The notes below the pieces were generated by a model. It worked only from the letters and a program-made list of their open reading frames with translations. It did no database searches and was not told where the DNA came from. 64,000 nucleotides of DNA. Source: Paraburkholderia dioscoreae (GTDB lineage: Bacteria; Pseudomonadota; Gammaproteobacteria; Burkholderiales; Burkholderiaceae). Shown here in pieces: positions 7,737 through 18,774 of this stretch (position 1 is the stretch's first letter; each line of letters opens with the position of its first letter). Both the position numbers and the translations under genes were made by a program. The stretch lies in NCBI RefSeq assembly GCF_902459535.1, contig NZ_LR699553.1, forward strand, positions 4,030,001-4,094,000, read 5' to 3'.

Positions 7737-9062
7737 ATGAGTTTGAAGCCGCTAATCCGTTCGCTTGCCGTTGCCGCCGTGTTGAGCGCCGGCCTCAGTC
7801 AGGCGGCCCACGCCGCAACAGAAATCCAGTTCTGGCACGGCATGGAAGCCGCGCTGGGCGAACGGCTGAACGACATTGCCAACGCATTCAACACGTCGCA
7901 AAGCGACTACAAGATCGTGCCGATCTTCAAGGGCACCTACGACCAGACTCTCGCTGCCGGCATCGCCGCGTATCGCAGCGGCAATGCGCCGGCCATCCTG
8001 CAGGTCTATGAAGTCGGCACCGCCACGATGATGCAGGCGAAGAAGGCCGTGATCCCCGTATCGGAAGTATTCAAGCAAGCCGGCGTGCCGCTCGATGAAA
8101 AGGCCTTTGTGCCGACCATCGCGAGCTATTACAGCGACGCGAAAACCGGCGAGCTGATCTCTCTGCCGTTCAACAGCTCGACACCGGTGCTGTACTACAA
8201 CAAGGACGCGTTCAGGAAAGCCGGGCTCGACCCGAACCAGCCGCCGAAAACCTGGGCCGAACTGCAGACCGACGCACAGAAGCTGAAGGCGTCGGGCATG
8301 GCGTGCGGCTATTCGTCCGGCTGGCAGAGCTGGATTCAACTCGAGAACTACAGCGCGTGGCATGGCGCGCCGTTCGCGTCGAAGAACAACGGCTTCGACG
8401 GCCCGGACGCGCAACTGGAATTCAACAAGCCGCTGCAGGTCGCGCACATCCAGTTCCTGCAGAACATGCAGAAGGACGGCACGTTCACCTACGTTGGCCG
8501 CAAGGACGAACCGGTGTCGAAGTTCTATAGCGGCGACTGCGGGATCATCACCAACTCGTCGGGGTCGCTCGCCACGATCAAGAAGTACGCGAAGTTCAAC
8601 TTCGGCACCGGCATGATGCCGTACGACGCCAGCGTGAAGGGCGCGCCGCAGAACGCGATCATCGGCGGAGCCAGCCTGTGGGTGCTGTCGGGCAAGGATC
8701 CGGCGGTGTACAAGGGCGTGGCGAAATTCCTCTCGTATCTGTCGTCGGCGCCGGTTGCCGCGAAGTGGCATCAGGACACCGGCTATCTGCCGGTCACCAC
8801 CGCCGCTTATCAACTGACGCAGCAGCAAGGCTTCTACGAGAAGAACCCGGGCAGCGATACCGCCATCAAGCAGATGCTCAACAAGCCGCCGCTGCCGTAC
8901 ACGAAGGGCTTGCGTCTGGGCAACATGCCGCAGATCCGCACCGTCATCGACGAAGAGCTCGAACAGGTCTGGGCACAGAAGAAAACGCCGCAACAGGCGC
9001 TCGACGCCTCCGTGTCGCGCGGCGATGAACTGCTGCGCCGCTTCGAGAAAGCCGGTAATTAA
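7737..9062 (+). CDS. ugpB: sn-glycerol-3-phosphate ABC transporter, periplasmic binding protein
   Basis: 441 residues. A Sec signal peptide with an AHA cleavage site ends at about residue 25, and the mature protein opens with the TEIQFWHGM block typical of UgpB. The family 1 extracellular binding fold runs to the end. An ATG 15 nt upstream is in frame, but the GGAG ribosome site lies between the two and favours 7737. UgpB captures glycerol-3-phosphate and glycerophosphodiesters and delivers them to UgpAE. First gene of ugpBAEC, 65 nt before ugpA, with a candidate Pho box upstream. Confidence 0.93.
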   Translation: MSLKPLIRSLAVAAVLSAGLSQAAHAATEIQFWHGMEAALGERLNDIANAFNTSQSDYKIVPIFKGTYDQTLAAGIAAYRSGNAPAILQVYEVGTATMMQAKKAVIPVSEVFKQAGVPLDEKAFVPTIASYYSDAKTGELISLPFNSSTPVLYYNKDAFRKAGLDPNQPPKTWAELQTDAQKLKASGMACGYSSGWQSWIQLENYSAWHGAPFASKNNGFDGPDAQLEFNKPLQVAHIQFLQNMQKDGTFTYVGRKDEPVSKFYSGDCGIITNSSGSLATIKKYAKFNFGTGMMPYDASVKGAPQNAIIGGASLWVLSGKDPAVYKGVAKFLSYLSSAPVAAKWHQDTGYLPVTTAAYQLTQQQGFYEKNPGSDTAIKQMLNKPPLPYTKGLRLGNMPQIRTVIDEELEQVWAQKKTPQQALDASVSRGDELLRRFEKAGN

Positions 9063-9127
9063 GCGGGCAGGGCTTCGGTGCGCTCGCGCCGAAGCCAGTG
9101 CTTGCAGCAGAACCTTGGAAATCATCG

Positions 9128-10012
9128 ATGGAAAAGCGCTCCAGCTTCGGCTCCAGCCTGCTGCCCTACCTGCTCGTCGCGCCGCAACTCGCGATCACGC
9201 TGCTGTTTTTCCTGTGGCCTGCCGGTGAGGCTCTCTGGCAATCCACGCAAAGTCAGGACGCGTTCGGCACGTCGAGCGAGTTCGTCGGGCTTGCCAACTT
9301 CAAGCAGCTCTTTGCTGATCCGCTTTACCTGTCGTCGTTTTATACGACGCTGATCTTCTGCGCGCTCGTCACGGTGTCGGGGCTCGTGATTTCGCTACTG
9401 CTCGCGGTCTGCGCCGATCGTGTGACACGCGGCGCCAGGACATATCAGACGCTCCTGATCTGGCCGTACGCGGTCGCGCCCGCAATCGCCGCCGTGTTGT
9501 GGTCGTTCCTGTTCAACCCGAGCATCGGCCTCGTCACTTATGCGCTGGCCAAATACGGCATTGTGTGGAATCACGCGCTGAACGCGGGCCAGGCAATGTT
9601 CCTCGTGGTGCTCGCGTCCGTCTGGAAACAGGTCAGCTATAACTTTCTGTTCTTCTACGCCGGCTTGCAGGCCATTCCGCGCTCGCTGATCGAAGCGGCG
9701 GCGATCGACGGCGCCGGTCCGGTGCGACGCTTTTTCGGCATCGCACTGCCGCTTCTGTCGCCGACCAGTTTCTTCCTGCTGGTGATCAACATCACCTACG
9801 CGTTCTTCGACACCTTCCCTGTGATCGACGCGGCAACCGGCGGCGGTCCGGCGCAAGCCACCCGCACGCTGATCTACAAGATCTTCGCCGAAGGTTTCCA
9901 GGGGCTCGACATCGGCAGTTCGGGCGCGCAGTCGGTGATCCTGATGGTGATCGTCGTCGCGTTGACGGTCGTGCAATTCCGCTTCATCGAACGCAAGGTT
10001 CAATACTCATGA
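9128..10012 (+). CDS. ugpA: sn-glycerol-3-phosphate ABC transporter permease
   Basis: 294 residues with about six membrane segments. The inner-membrane permease signature loop EAAAIDGAGPVRRFFGIALP, which docks on the ATPase UgpC, lies near residues 197-216. The ATG at 9128 follows a GGAA ribosome site and gives the usual UgpA N-terminus; a start 30 nt earlier is less likely. Its TGA overlaps the ugpE start by 4 nt (ATGA), so the two permease subunits are probably translated together. Confidence 0.93.
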   Translation: MEKRSSFGSSLLPYLLVAPQLAITLLFFLWPAGEALWQSTQSQDAFGTSSEFVGLANFKQLFADPLYLSSFYTTLIFCALVTVSGLVISLLLAVCADRVTRGARTYQTLLIWPYAVAPAIAAVLWSFLFNPSIGLVTYALAKYGIVWNHALNAGQAMFLVVLASVWKQVSYNFLFFYAGLQAIPRSLIEAAAIDGAGPVRRFFGIALPLLSPTSFFLLVINITYAFFDTFPVIDAATGGGPAQATRTLIYKIFAEGFQGLDIGSSGAQSVILMVIVVALTVVQFRFIERKVQYS

Positions 10013-10854
10013 TCGAGAACCGCCGCGGTTTCGACCTCTTCTGCCACGCGGTGCTGATTCTGGGCGTCGTGCTGGTGGTGTTTCCGGTGTACGTCGCGTT
10101 TTGCGCGGCGACCATGAGCGAGCACGAGGTGTTCAGCGTGCCGCTTTCGCTGGTGCCGAGCACGCATTTGTTCGAGAACATCGCGACCGTCTGGTCGCAA
10201 GGCAGCGGCAACGCGGCGGCGCCGTTCGGCCGCATGCTGTTCAACAGCCTCGTGATGGCGCTGGTGATCTCGATCGGCAAGATCGCGGTCTCGATGATTT
10301 CCGCGTACGCGATCGTGTTCTTCCGTTTCCCGTTTCGCAACCTCGCGTTCTGGCTGATCTTCATCACGTTGATGCTGCCGGTCGAAGTGCGCATGTTTCC
10401 AACCGTACAGGTCGTGTCGTCGATGCATCTGAGCAACACGTATAGCGGTTTGACGTTGCCGCTGATCGCCTCGGCCACCGCGACTTTCCTGTTCCGCCAG
10501 TTTTTCATGACACTGCCGGACGAACTCATGGAAGCCGCACGGATCGATGGCGCAGGCGCCATGCGGTTTTTCTGGGACGTCGTGTTGCCGCTGTCGAAGA
10601 CGAACATGGCGGCGCTCTTCGTCATCACGTTCATTTACGGCTGGAATCAGTACCTGTGGCCGATTCTGATCACGAGCCAGCAGTCGCTGACCACGGCTGT
10701 TGTGGGCATCAAAAGCATGATTGCGTCCGGCGACACCGCGACCGAATGGCACCTGGTGATGACCGCGACACTGCTCGCGATGCTGCCGCCGCTCGCCGTG
10801 GTGCTGACGATGCAGCGCTGGTTCGTGCGCGGACTCGTGGACGCGGAGAAGTGA
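10009..10854 (+). CDS. ugpE: sn-glycerol-3-phosphate ABC transporter permease
   Basis: 281 residues with about six membrane segments and the permease loop EAARIDGAGAMRFFWDVVLP near residues 178-197. It forms the membrane channel with UgpA. Start overlaps the ugpA stop by 4 nt. A 95-nt gap follows before ugpC, with no terminator seen, so the operon probably continues. Confidence 0.93.
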   Translation: MIENRRGFDLFCHAVLILGVVLVVFPVYVAFCAATMSEHEVFSVPLSLVPSTHLFENIATVWSQGSGNAAAPFGRMLFNSLVMALVISIGKIAVSMISAYAIVFFRFPFRNLAFWLIFITLMLPVEVRMFPTVQVVSSMHLSNTYSGLTLPLIASATATFLFRQFFMTLPDELMEAARIDGAGAMRFFWDVVLPLSKTNMAALFVITFIYGWNQYLWPILITSQQSLTTAVVGIKSMIASGDTATEWHLVMTATLLAMLPPLAVVLTMQRWFVRGLVDAEK

Positions 10855-10949
10855 GCGGCGCTTCAGCGAGCATTTTTCATGCATTGGAATAGACACCACC
10901 GCGGACAACACCGCGCGATCCGCGGCAAGCAACGAAAGGCTAAAACGGC

Positions 10950-12038
10950 ATGGCTGCACTGACTCTGCAAGGTGTTAAAAAAACCTACGACGGCAAACAG
11001 TTCGTGTTGCACGGCATCGACGTGGACGTTGCCGACGGCGAGTTCGTCGTGATGGTCGGTCCGTCCGGTTGCGGCAAATCGACCTTGCTGCGGATGGTGG
11101 CGGGACTCGAACGCATCTCCGAGGGCACTATTTCGATCGCTGGCAAAGTGGTCAATCAACTGGAGCCGAAGGATCGCAACATCGCGATGGTGTTCCAGAA
11201 CTATGCGCTCTATCCGCACATGAGCGTGGCCGAGAACATGGGCTACGCGCTGAAGATCGCGGGCGTGGACCGCGCGCAGATCGAAAAACGCGTGCAGGCC
11301 GCCGCGCAGATTCTCGAACTCGAAGCGCTGCTGCAACGCAAGCCGCGCGAGTTGTCCGGCGGGCAACGGCAACGCGTCGCAATGGGTCGCGCGATCGTGC
11401 GCGAGCCGGCCGTGTTTCTGTTCGACGAACCGCTGTCGAATCTCGACGCCCGACTGCGCGTGCAGATGCGGCTCGAAATCCAGCGTCTGCATGCGCGGCT
11501 TGCCACCACGAGTCTGTACGTGACGCACGATCAGATCGAAGCAATGACTTTGGCCCAGCGCGTGATCGTGATGAACAAGGGCCACGCCGAGCAGATCGGC
11601 GCGCCGACCGAAGTCTATGAGCGGCCCGCCACGGTGTTCGTCGCGAGCTTCATCGGCTCGCCGGGAATGAATCTGCTGGAAGGCCGCGTGTCGGACGACG
11701 GTGCGCTTTTCGAAGTAGCCGGTAACGGTCCGAAACTGCCTTTGACAGGCGTGGTATCGATCGGCCGCGAAGTCGCCAAAGGACGCGAGTGGACGCTCGG
11801 CATCCGCCCGGAACACATGAGCCCGGGTCAGCCAGACGCGCCTCACGCGACGCTCACCGTCGATTCCTGCGAACTGCTCGGCGCGGACAATCTGGCGCAC
11901 GGCCGCTGGGGCAAGCATGACGTGACAGTGCGCCTGCCGCACGCGCATCGGCCCGCAGCGGGCGAAGCGCTGCAAGTAGCGCTGCCCGCGCAGCATCTGC
12001 ATTTCTTCGATCCGGCAAGCGGAAGACGCGCCAATTGA
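10950..12038 (+). CDS. ugpC: sn-glycerol-3-phosphate ABC transporter ATP-binding protein
   Basis: 362 residues, MalK/UgpC type. Walker A GPSGCGKST lies at about 37-45, the signature LSGGQRQR at about 136-143 and Walker B FLFDEP at about 156-161. The C-terminal third forms the regulatory TOBE/OB domain. It powers import through UgpAE. In E. coli ugpQ follows ugpC; here the only GDPD-like gene is on the other side of ugpB, and a DUF3761 gene follows instead. Confidence 0.93.
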   Translation: MAALTLQGVKKTYDGKQFVLHGIDVDVADGEFVVMVGPSGCGKSTLLRMVAGLERISEGTISIAGKVVNQLEPKDRNIAMVFQNYALYPHMSVAENMGYALKIAGVDRAQIEKRVQAAAQILELEALLQRKPRELSGGQRQRVAMGRAIVREPAVFLFDEPLSNLDARLRVQMRLEIQRLHARLATTSLYVTHDQIEAMTLAQRVIVMNKGHAEQIGAPTEVYERPATVFVASFIGSPGMNLLEGRVSDDGALFEVAGNGPKLPLTGVVSIGREVAKGREWTLGIRPEHMSPGQPDAPHATLTVDSCELLGADNLAHGRWGKHDVTVRLPHAHRPAAGEALQVALPAQHLHFFDPASGRRAN

Positions 12039-12088
12039 CGCCTGATAAAACCCACGGGGCGGTCCAAATAACGGGCACTCGAAAAACC

Positions 12089-12388
12089 ATGACAAGCTTG
12101 ACTCGCGAGACCCTGCGCGCCTGCGCGGCAATGACGGCGGCGCTGGTGTTCAGCGTGTCGTCCGCGTTCGCCTATGTGGCGCCCGGCACGACGCCCGACG
12201 AAGCGAACCTCAGCAATCACAACACCTATACCAATCGCGACGGCAACACCGTGCACGCGCCGGCCCGTTCCCTATCCGGCAAGGCGCCGAAAGGTGCGAC
12301 TGCGCGCTGCCGCGATGGCACGTACAGCTTCAGCCGGCACCGCAGCGGCACGTGCTCGCGGCACGGCGGCGTGGCGGATTGGCTCTGA
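12089..12388 (+). CDS. DUF3761 family small secreted protein
   Basis: 99 residues. A signal peptide with an SSAFA cleavage site ends near residue 30. The mature part ends with the DUF3761 signature: a CxDGTYSxSxHRxGTCSxHGG block followed by W and L. The start is the ATG at 12089, since the upstream in-frame residues are hydrophilic and would bury the signal peptide. It lies 50 nt after ugpC on the same strand and may be read from the ugp operon. Function unknown. Confidence 0.8.
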   Translation: MTSLTRETLRACAAMTAALVFSVSSAFAYVAPGTTPDEANLSNHNTYTNRDGNTVHAPARSLSGKAPKGATARCRDGTYSFSRHRSGTCSRHGGVADWL

Positions 12389-12631
12389 GCATCCGAACCG
12401 CCCCTGGCCGAACGGACACCCGCAGACACCCACTGCCGTCCGGCACCCGCGCCGAAGTACAATGCCACCTGAAGAAGCCGCCCGCGCGCGAGGCGTCGCG
12501 AAGTTCGACGCCGCGCTCCACGCCGCGCCGGCCGGCACCGGGCGCTCCGCCCGGCCATAACACCGATTACCCATCCACCCACGGCAGCCCGCCCCTTCGC
12601 GGCCGGCGTCGTCAACGTCTATTGCAAGCAA

Positions 12632-14299
<1,668 letters not shown>

Positions 14300-14607
14300 G
14301 TGCCGAACCGGGCGGCTTGCGCGTGACTTGTCGCTTGTGACGACGCGCGAGCCGCGTTGACGGCCGCTTGCCGCGCAAGGCACGACGGCGGGTATTTCGC
14401 GCCACAGCGCGGCAGATGCCGCGAATTACCCGGCGTCGCCCGATGAGGGGTACGGCACACGCATTGCGTGCCACGACGTGATACATGTCATCGTGGTGGG
14501 GCGCGTGCGCTCCGCCCGAACGATCCCATTCAAGCGCGCGCCTATCCGGCGAGCGCGCAGGCCAATCACTGCCACACCGCCCGGAACGCGGTGACGAGGA
14601 GGCAAGC
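14300..14607. other. intergenic region between ettA and the AsmA-like gene
   Basis: 308 nt with no supported gene. A weak hairpin around GGCAC/GTGCC lies near 14455-14475, without a T run. No convincing promoter hexamers were found. Confidence 0.5.
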
Positions 14608-15729
14608 ATGGCGATGTCGAAGGGCAAGCGCTGGGCCGTCGCCGTAGGCGGCGTGCTGCTGGTGCTGATCGTCGTCGTGGTCGGCGGCCTGCAGTTCGCG
14701 CAACGCGAGGTCAAGGAGCGCGTGATCGCGGCGCTCGGGCCATTGGGCAGCGCCGAAACCATCGATGTCGGACTAACCTCGGTCCGTCTCACCAACGTCC
14801 TTCTCAAAGCGCCGCCTGGCTGGCCGGCCGGCGACCCGCTGCGGGCGGACGAAATCACGCTGACACCGGACATTCGCGATCTGATCGCGCGGCGCATGCA
14901 TATCCGCAGCGTGGTGGTGCGCGGCTTCGACATCGCCGTGCTGCGCACGAAAGACGGCGCGATTCGCCTGATGCCGAATCTGCGGCAAACCGTGAACCAA
15001 TCCGACACGGAAGCCAGCGGCGCGGCCGCCCCCGTTCCCCGCGAAAAGCAGGTCGATCACATCAGTTTCGAGCAGGGCAACTTCCACTTCTACGACATGA
15101 CGGTCGGGCCGCCGCCGTTCAAAGTGACGGTCAGCGATGCCAATGCGACCGTCGACAATCTCCGTCTGCCCGCCCTCACCGAGCCGACCAGCATCAATGT
15201 CACCGGTTCGATCAAAGGGCCGGCGCATACGGGCACGGTGTCGTTCGGCGGCTGGATCAAAATCGCCAGCAAGGATTCGCAGACCAGCAGCAAGCTGCGC
15301 GGCGTCGACCTCGTGATGCTCGACCCGTACCTGATCAAGAAAGCCGGTGCGAAGGCACAGGTGACCGGCGGCACGGTCGACCTGACAGTCGACTCGACGG
15401 TGCGCAACTATCAGCTGCACGCACCCGGAACGCTGACGGTCCACAATCTGCAACTCGCCGACAGCGGCAACCCGCTCGATACCTTCATGTCGATTCCGAC
15501 CAAAGCCGCGGTCGCCGCGCTCAAAACGCACAACGGCGACATCACGCTGCATTTCGTTCTGGACGGAAATCTGCGCGACCCGAAATTCTCGGTGCAGGAA
15601 GGACTGATGAAGCGCATCGGCACCGGCTTTGCCAAGGCGCTCGGCGTGAGCGTGGGGGACGTGGCAAAAGACGCGGGACAAACCGTGAAAGGCCTGGGTA
15701 ACGCGTTGAAGAATCTGCTTGGCCAGTAG
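14608..15729 (+). CDS. AsmA/DUF748-like membrane-anchored protein
   Basis: 373 residues. A single N-terminal membrane segment at about 9-30 is followed by a large periplasmic-type beta domain with repeated AsmA-like strands (for example the ITLTPDIRDLIARRMHIRSV and VRGFDIAVLRTKDG segments). AsmA-like proteins form bridge-like structures linked to lipid transport between membranes. The ATG at 14608 is supported by a GAGGAGG ribosome site; the open frame extends 41 codons upstream without one. The C-terminus is Lys/Gly-rich and amphipathic. The family assignment is moderate and the function is inferred. Confidence 0.75.
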   Translation: MAMSKGKRWAVAVGGVLLVLIVVVVGGLQFAQREVKERVIAALGPLGSAETIDVGLTSVRLTNVLLKAPPGWPAGDPLRADEITLTPDIRDLIARRMHIRSVVVRGFDIAVLRTKDGAIRLMPNLRQTVNQSDTEASGAAAPVPREKQVDHISFEQGNFHFYDMTVGPPPFKVTVSDANATVDNLRLPALTEPTSINVTGSIKGPAHTGTVSFGGWIKIASKDSQTSSKLRGVDLVMLDPYLIKKAGAKAQVTGGTVDLTVDSTVRNYQLHAPGTLTVHNLQLADSGNPLDTFMSIPTKAAVAALKTHNGDITLHFVLDGNLRDPKFSVQEGLMKRIGTGFAKALGVSVGDVAKDAGQTVKGLGNALKNLLGQ

Positions 15730-15826
15730 GTCGGTCGGTTGGGTAAGAAACGCGCCTAAATAAACAGGCGAAGCGGCGCCGCTGGAACGGAAGACGCGCC
15801 GCCTTACCGTCAGAGCCGCCGCAGCG

Positions 15827-16450
15827 TCACGCCGGCAATCCCAACTCGCGCAGTTTCGCTTCGGTTTGCGCGGCGCTGGTGTGATGCACGCCGTGCCAGC
15901 CCAGCGCGGTCGCGGCCTCGGCGTTCTTCAGGTTGTCGTCGATAAAGACGAGCTCGGCGGGCTCGATGCCTGGCAGTTGCACTTCGATCCGCTCCAGCAT
16001 GGCCGCGAAGATGGCCGGATCGGGTTTCACCAGCCCCACCCGCCCCGAGACAACCATGTCGCGAAATCGCCGCAGCACCGGGTAATGCTCCCACGCATAC
16101 GGAAAGGTCTCCGCCGACCAGTTGGTCAACCCGAAGAGCGGCACCTCGGCCGCTTCGAGCTTTTCCATGATCGCCACGCCCTCTTCGAGCACGCCGGCCA
16201 CCATCTCGTGCCAGCGTTCGTAGAACGCGCGGATCAGCGTTTCGTGATCGGGAAACTTCGCGACGAGTTCCTCGGTGGCTTCGACGAGCGGCTGGCCGCC
16301 GTCCTGACGGATCACCCAGTCCATCGAACAGACGTGCGTCAGAAACCAGCGGCGCTCGGTCTCGTCAGGAATCAGCTCCCGATATAGATACTCGGGGCTC
16401 CAGTCGATCAGCACGCCGCCGAAATCGAACACCACTGCCTTGATGGCCAT
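15827..16450 (-). CDS. HAD family hydrolase
   Basis: 207 residues. Motif I is FDFGGVLIDW with the nucleophile Asp near residue 9, motif II is LTNWS near 115, the Lys of motif III is in LVKPDP near 142 and motif IV is FIDDN near 171. The Gly in place of the second Asp of DxD resembles haloacid dehalogenase and epoxide-hydrolase N-terminal relatives rather than classical phosphatases. A cap domain lies at about 18-85. The substrate is unknown. Next upstream is aminopeptidase P, 31 nt away, so the two may be cotranscribed. Confidence 0.88.
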   Translation of the reverse strand: MAIKAVVFDFGGVLIDWSPEYLYRELIPDETERRWFLTHVCSMDWVIRQDGGQPLVEATEELVAKFPDHETLIRAFYERWHEMVAGVLEEGVAIMEKLEAAEVPLFGLTNWSAETFPYAWEHYPVLRRFRDMVVSGRVGLVKPDPAIFAAMLERIEVQLPGIEPAELVFIDDNLKNAEAATALGWHGVHHTSAAQTEAKLRELGLPA

Positions 16451-16481
16451 GCACGCTCCGTGAGCAAATTCCCGATTGCGA

Positions 16482-18296
16482 TCAGATGGGTTGCGTGCGC
16501 AACTCCAGCCATGCTTTGGCGTCGCCCGACACGTGCGGCGCCAGACGCGTGCGCACGGTCTCGTGATACGCGTTCAGCCACGCGCGTTCGTCCTCGCGCA
16601 ACAGCGACAGATCGAGGCAACGTGTGTCGATCGGGCACAGCGTCAACGTCTCGAATTTGAGGAAGTCGCCGAACTCGGTCTGGCCGGCAGGCACGTTCAG
16701 CACGAGGTTCTCGATCCGCACGCCCCATTTTCCCGGACGGTAAATGCCCGGCTCGACCGAGGTGATCATGCCCTCTTCCATCGCGGTCCACGGTTCGGCC
16801 GGCGCATAGTGCGAAATCACCTGCGGGCCTTCGTGCACGTTCAGGAAATAACCCACGCCGTGACCGGTGCCGTGGCCGTAATCGGCGCCGGCTTCCCAGA
16901 TCGGCGCGCGGGCGATTGCGTCGAGCATAGGCGAACGGATACCGCGCGGAAAGTGCGCGCGCGAAAGCGCCATCGTGCCCTTGAGCACGATCGTGAAATC
17001 GCGCCGCTGTTCTTCGCTGATGGTGCCGACGGGTACCACACGGGTGATGTCGGTCGTGCCGCTCAGATACTGCGCGCCGGAGTCGATCAGCAACAGGCCG
17101 TTGCCCTCGATCACCGAGTGTGATTCCTCGGTGGCGCGGTAATGCGGCATCGCGCCGTTCGCGTTGAAGCCGGCGATCGTCGCAAAGCTCAGCGACACGA
17201 AGCCCGGACGGCGCGCGCGGGCCGCCGTCAAACGTTCGTCGATAGTGAGTTCGGTGATCGTTTCGCGGCCCAGCGCGCCCTCGAACCAGGCGAAAAATTC
17301 CGCCAGTGCCGCACCGTCCTGTTCCATCGTCTCGCGCACATGCTCGGCTTCCGCCTCGGTCTTGCGCGACTTGAAGAAGGTGGACGGATTGACGGCCTCG
17401 ATCACCTTGACCGTGGCCGGCACCGATTGCAACGAGCCGAACGTAATGCGGCGCGGGTCGATCAGCAGCGTGCTGCCAGCGGGCAGCGCGGCCAGCGCGT
17501 CCGCAGCTTTGGCATACGGCTCGACGCTGATGTTGTCTTTCGCCAACGCCTCGGCCAGTGCCTGCGGCACCTTGCCGTCAGCGACGAAGAGCGACGCGCG
17601 ATCAACTCCGATCAGCGCGTGCGCCACGAATACCGGGTTGTAGCTGACATCGGCGCCGCGCAGATTCAGCAGCCAGGCGAGGTCGTCGAGCGTGGAGATG
17701 AAATGCCATTGCGCGCCCTTGTCCGCCATTGCACGGCGAATCTGTGCGAGCTTGTCCGAACGGGCGACGCTCGCGTGCGGCGCGGCATGCTCGAACACGG
17801 CGGCCGCCGGCAGCGACGGACGCTGCGGCCAGATCGCGTCGAACAGATCGACGTTTGTGCGCAGTTGCACGCCGCGCGCGCTCAGCGCCTGGCTCAAGGC
17901 CCGCGCCGCCGCCACGCCGAGCACGGCGCCGTCCACGCCGACCGTGCCGCCTGCCGGCACGTTCTGCGCGAGCCATTCGAAATGCGGCGCAGTCTGCTGG
18001 CCGCCGGTCATCTTCATCAGCTGAACGCCGGTCCCAGCCAACTGCGCGTTGGCCTGTTCCCAATAGCGGCTGTCCGTCCAGACACCCGCGAAATCGGCGG
18101 TGACGATCAGCGTGCCGGCCGAGCCGGTGAAGCCCGACAGCCACTGCCGGCCTTGCCAGCGCCCCGGCAGATACTCGGACAGATGCGGGTCCGCGGACGG
18201 CACGAGGTAGGCGGCGACGCCTTCGCGCGCCATTGCGTTGCGCAAAGTGGCGAGCCGTTCGGGAATGGAGGAGGTTTCGGGAAGTCGGGCATTCAT
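16482..18296 (-). CDS. M24B family aminopeptidase P
   Basis: 604 residues, the three-domain long form. Two N-terminal creatinase-like domains (about 1-300) precede a C-terminal pita-bread domain. Metal ligands are recognisable: Asp in LLIDSGAQY, Asp in GTTDITR, His in GHGTGHGVG, Glu in TSVEPGIY and Glu in VRIENL. It removes N-terminal residues before proline in the cytoplasm. The start at 18296 (MNARLP) is preferred over an ATG five codons earlier because an AGGTGA ribosome site lies about 6 nt upstream of it. Confidence 0.92.
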   Translation of the reverse strand: MNARLPETSSIPERLATLRNAMAREGVAAYLVPSADPHLSEYLPGRWQGRQWLSGFTGSAGTLIVTADFAGVWTDSRYWEQANAQLAGTGVQLMKMTGGQQTAPHFEWLAQNVPAGGTVGVDGAVLGVAAARALSQALSARGVQLRTNVDLFDAIWPQRPSLPAAAVFEHAAPHASVARSDKLAQIRRAMADKGAQWHFISTLDDLAWLLNLRGADVSYNPVFVAHALIGVDRASLFVADGKVPQALAEALAKDNISVEPYAKAADALAALPAGSTLLIDPRRITFGSLQSVPATVKVIEAVNPSTFFKSRKTEAEAEHVRETMEQDGAALAEFFAWFEGALGRETITELTIDERLTAARARRPGFVSLSFATIAGFNANGAMPHYRATEESHSVIEGNGLLLIDSGAQYLSGTTDITRVVPVGTISEEQRRDFTIVLKGTMALSRAHFPRGIRSPMLDAIARAPIWEAGADYGHGTGHGVGYFLNVHEGPQVISHYAPAEPWTAMEEGMITSVEPGIYRPGKWGVRIENLVLNVPAGQTEFGDFLKFETLTLCPIDTRCLDLSLLREDERAWLNAYHETVRTRLAPHVSGDAKAWLELRTQPI

Positions 18297-18315
18297 CGGA
18301 GTCACCTGCAAATAT

Positions 18316-18570
18316 TCATCGACGGGAAAGCACGCCGACCGTCACGGCAACGGCGATCAACGAGACGGCGGTGCATACCGGCCATTCGAGCGTATCACCG
18401 TCATGGAAGAGACCAGTCACGTTGCCGGCCATGTGCGCGACGGCCGCGCCCAGCACCCCGGCCAATAGCGCCACCCACCACCGCGCGCAGCTTGCGCGTC
18501 GCAGCGGATGCAGCCACCAGCCCGCCAGGCCGATCGCCGCCCCCAACACTACGAGGCCGGGCCACCCCAT
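18316..18570 (-). CDS. small three-helix membrane protein
   Basis: 84 residues with three predicted membrane segments (about 4-20, 30-50 and 62-80). The first two contain small-residue helices (LGAAIGLAG and LLAGVLGAAVAHMAG) reminiscent of the GlsB/YeaQ transglycosylase-associated family, though the match is not strong. It ends 19 nt before the aminopeptidase P start and is probably in the same transcript. Function unknown. Confidence 0.65.
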   Translation of the reverse strand: MGWPGLVVLGAAIGLAGWWLHPLRRASCARWWVALLAGVLGAAVAHMAGNVTGLFHDGDTLEWPVCTAVSLIAVAVTVGVLSRR

Positions 18571-18774
18571 TAACGGCTGGCCTCGCGCAGTTTCGGATTC
18601 GTCTCATGGGCGCAAGGGGCCAAAACAGCTAGCATTTTTGTCTCATTAACTATAGAAGCTCAGCACGGCGCTTTCCGCATAGCGGTTGAGTTTAGGGGTC
18701 GGGGTGATGTTAGGCAAGTTGTAAGCCTTACGAAAAAGCCTGGTCCCCGGTCATTGCCACGCTGAAAGCGCGCC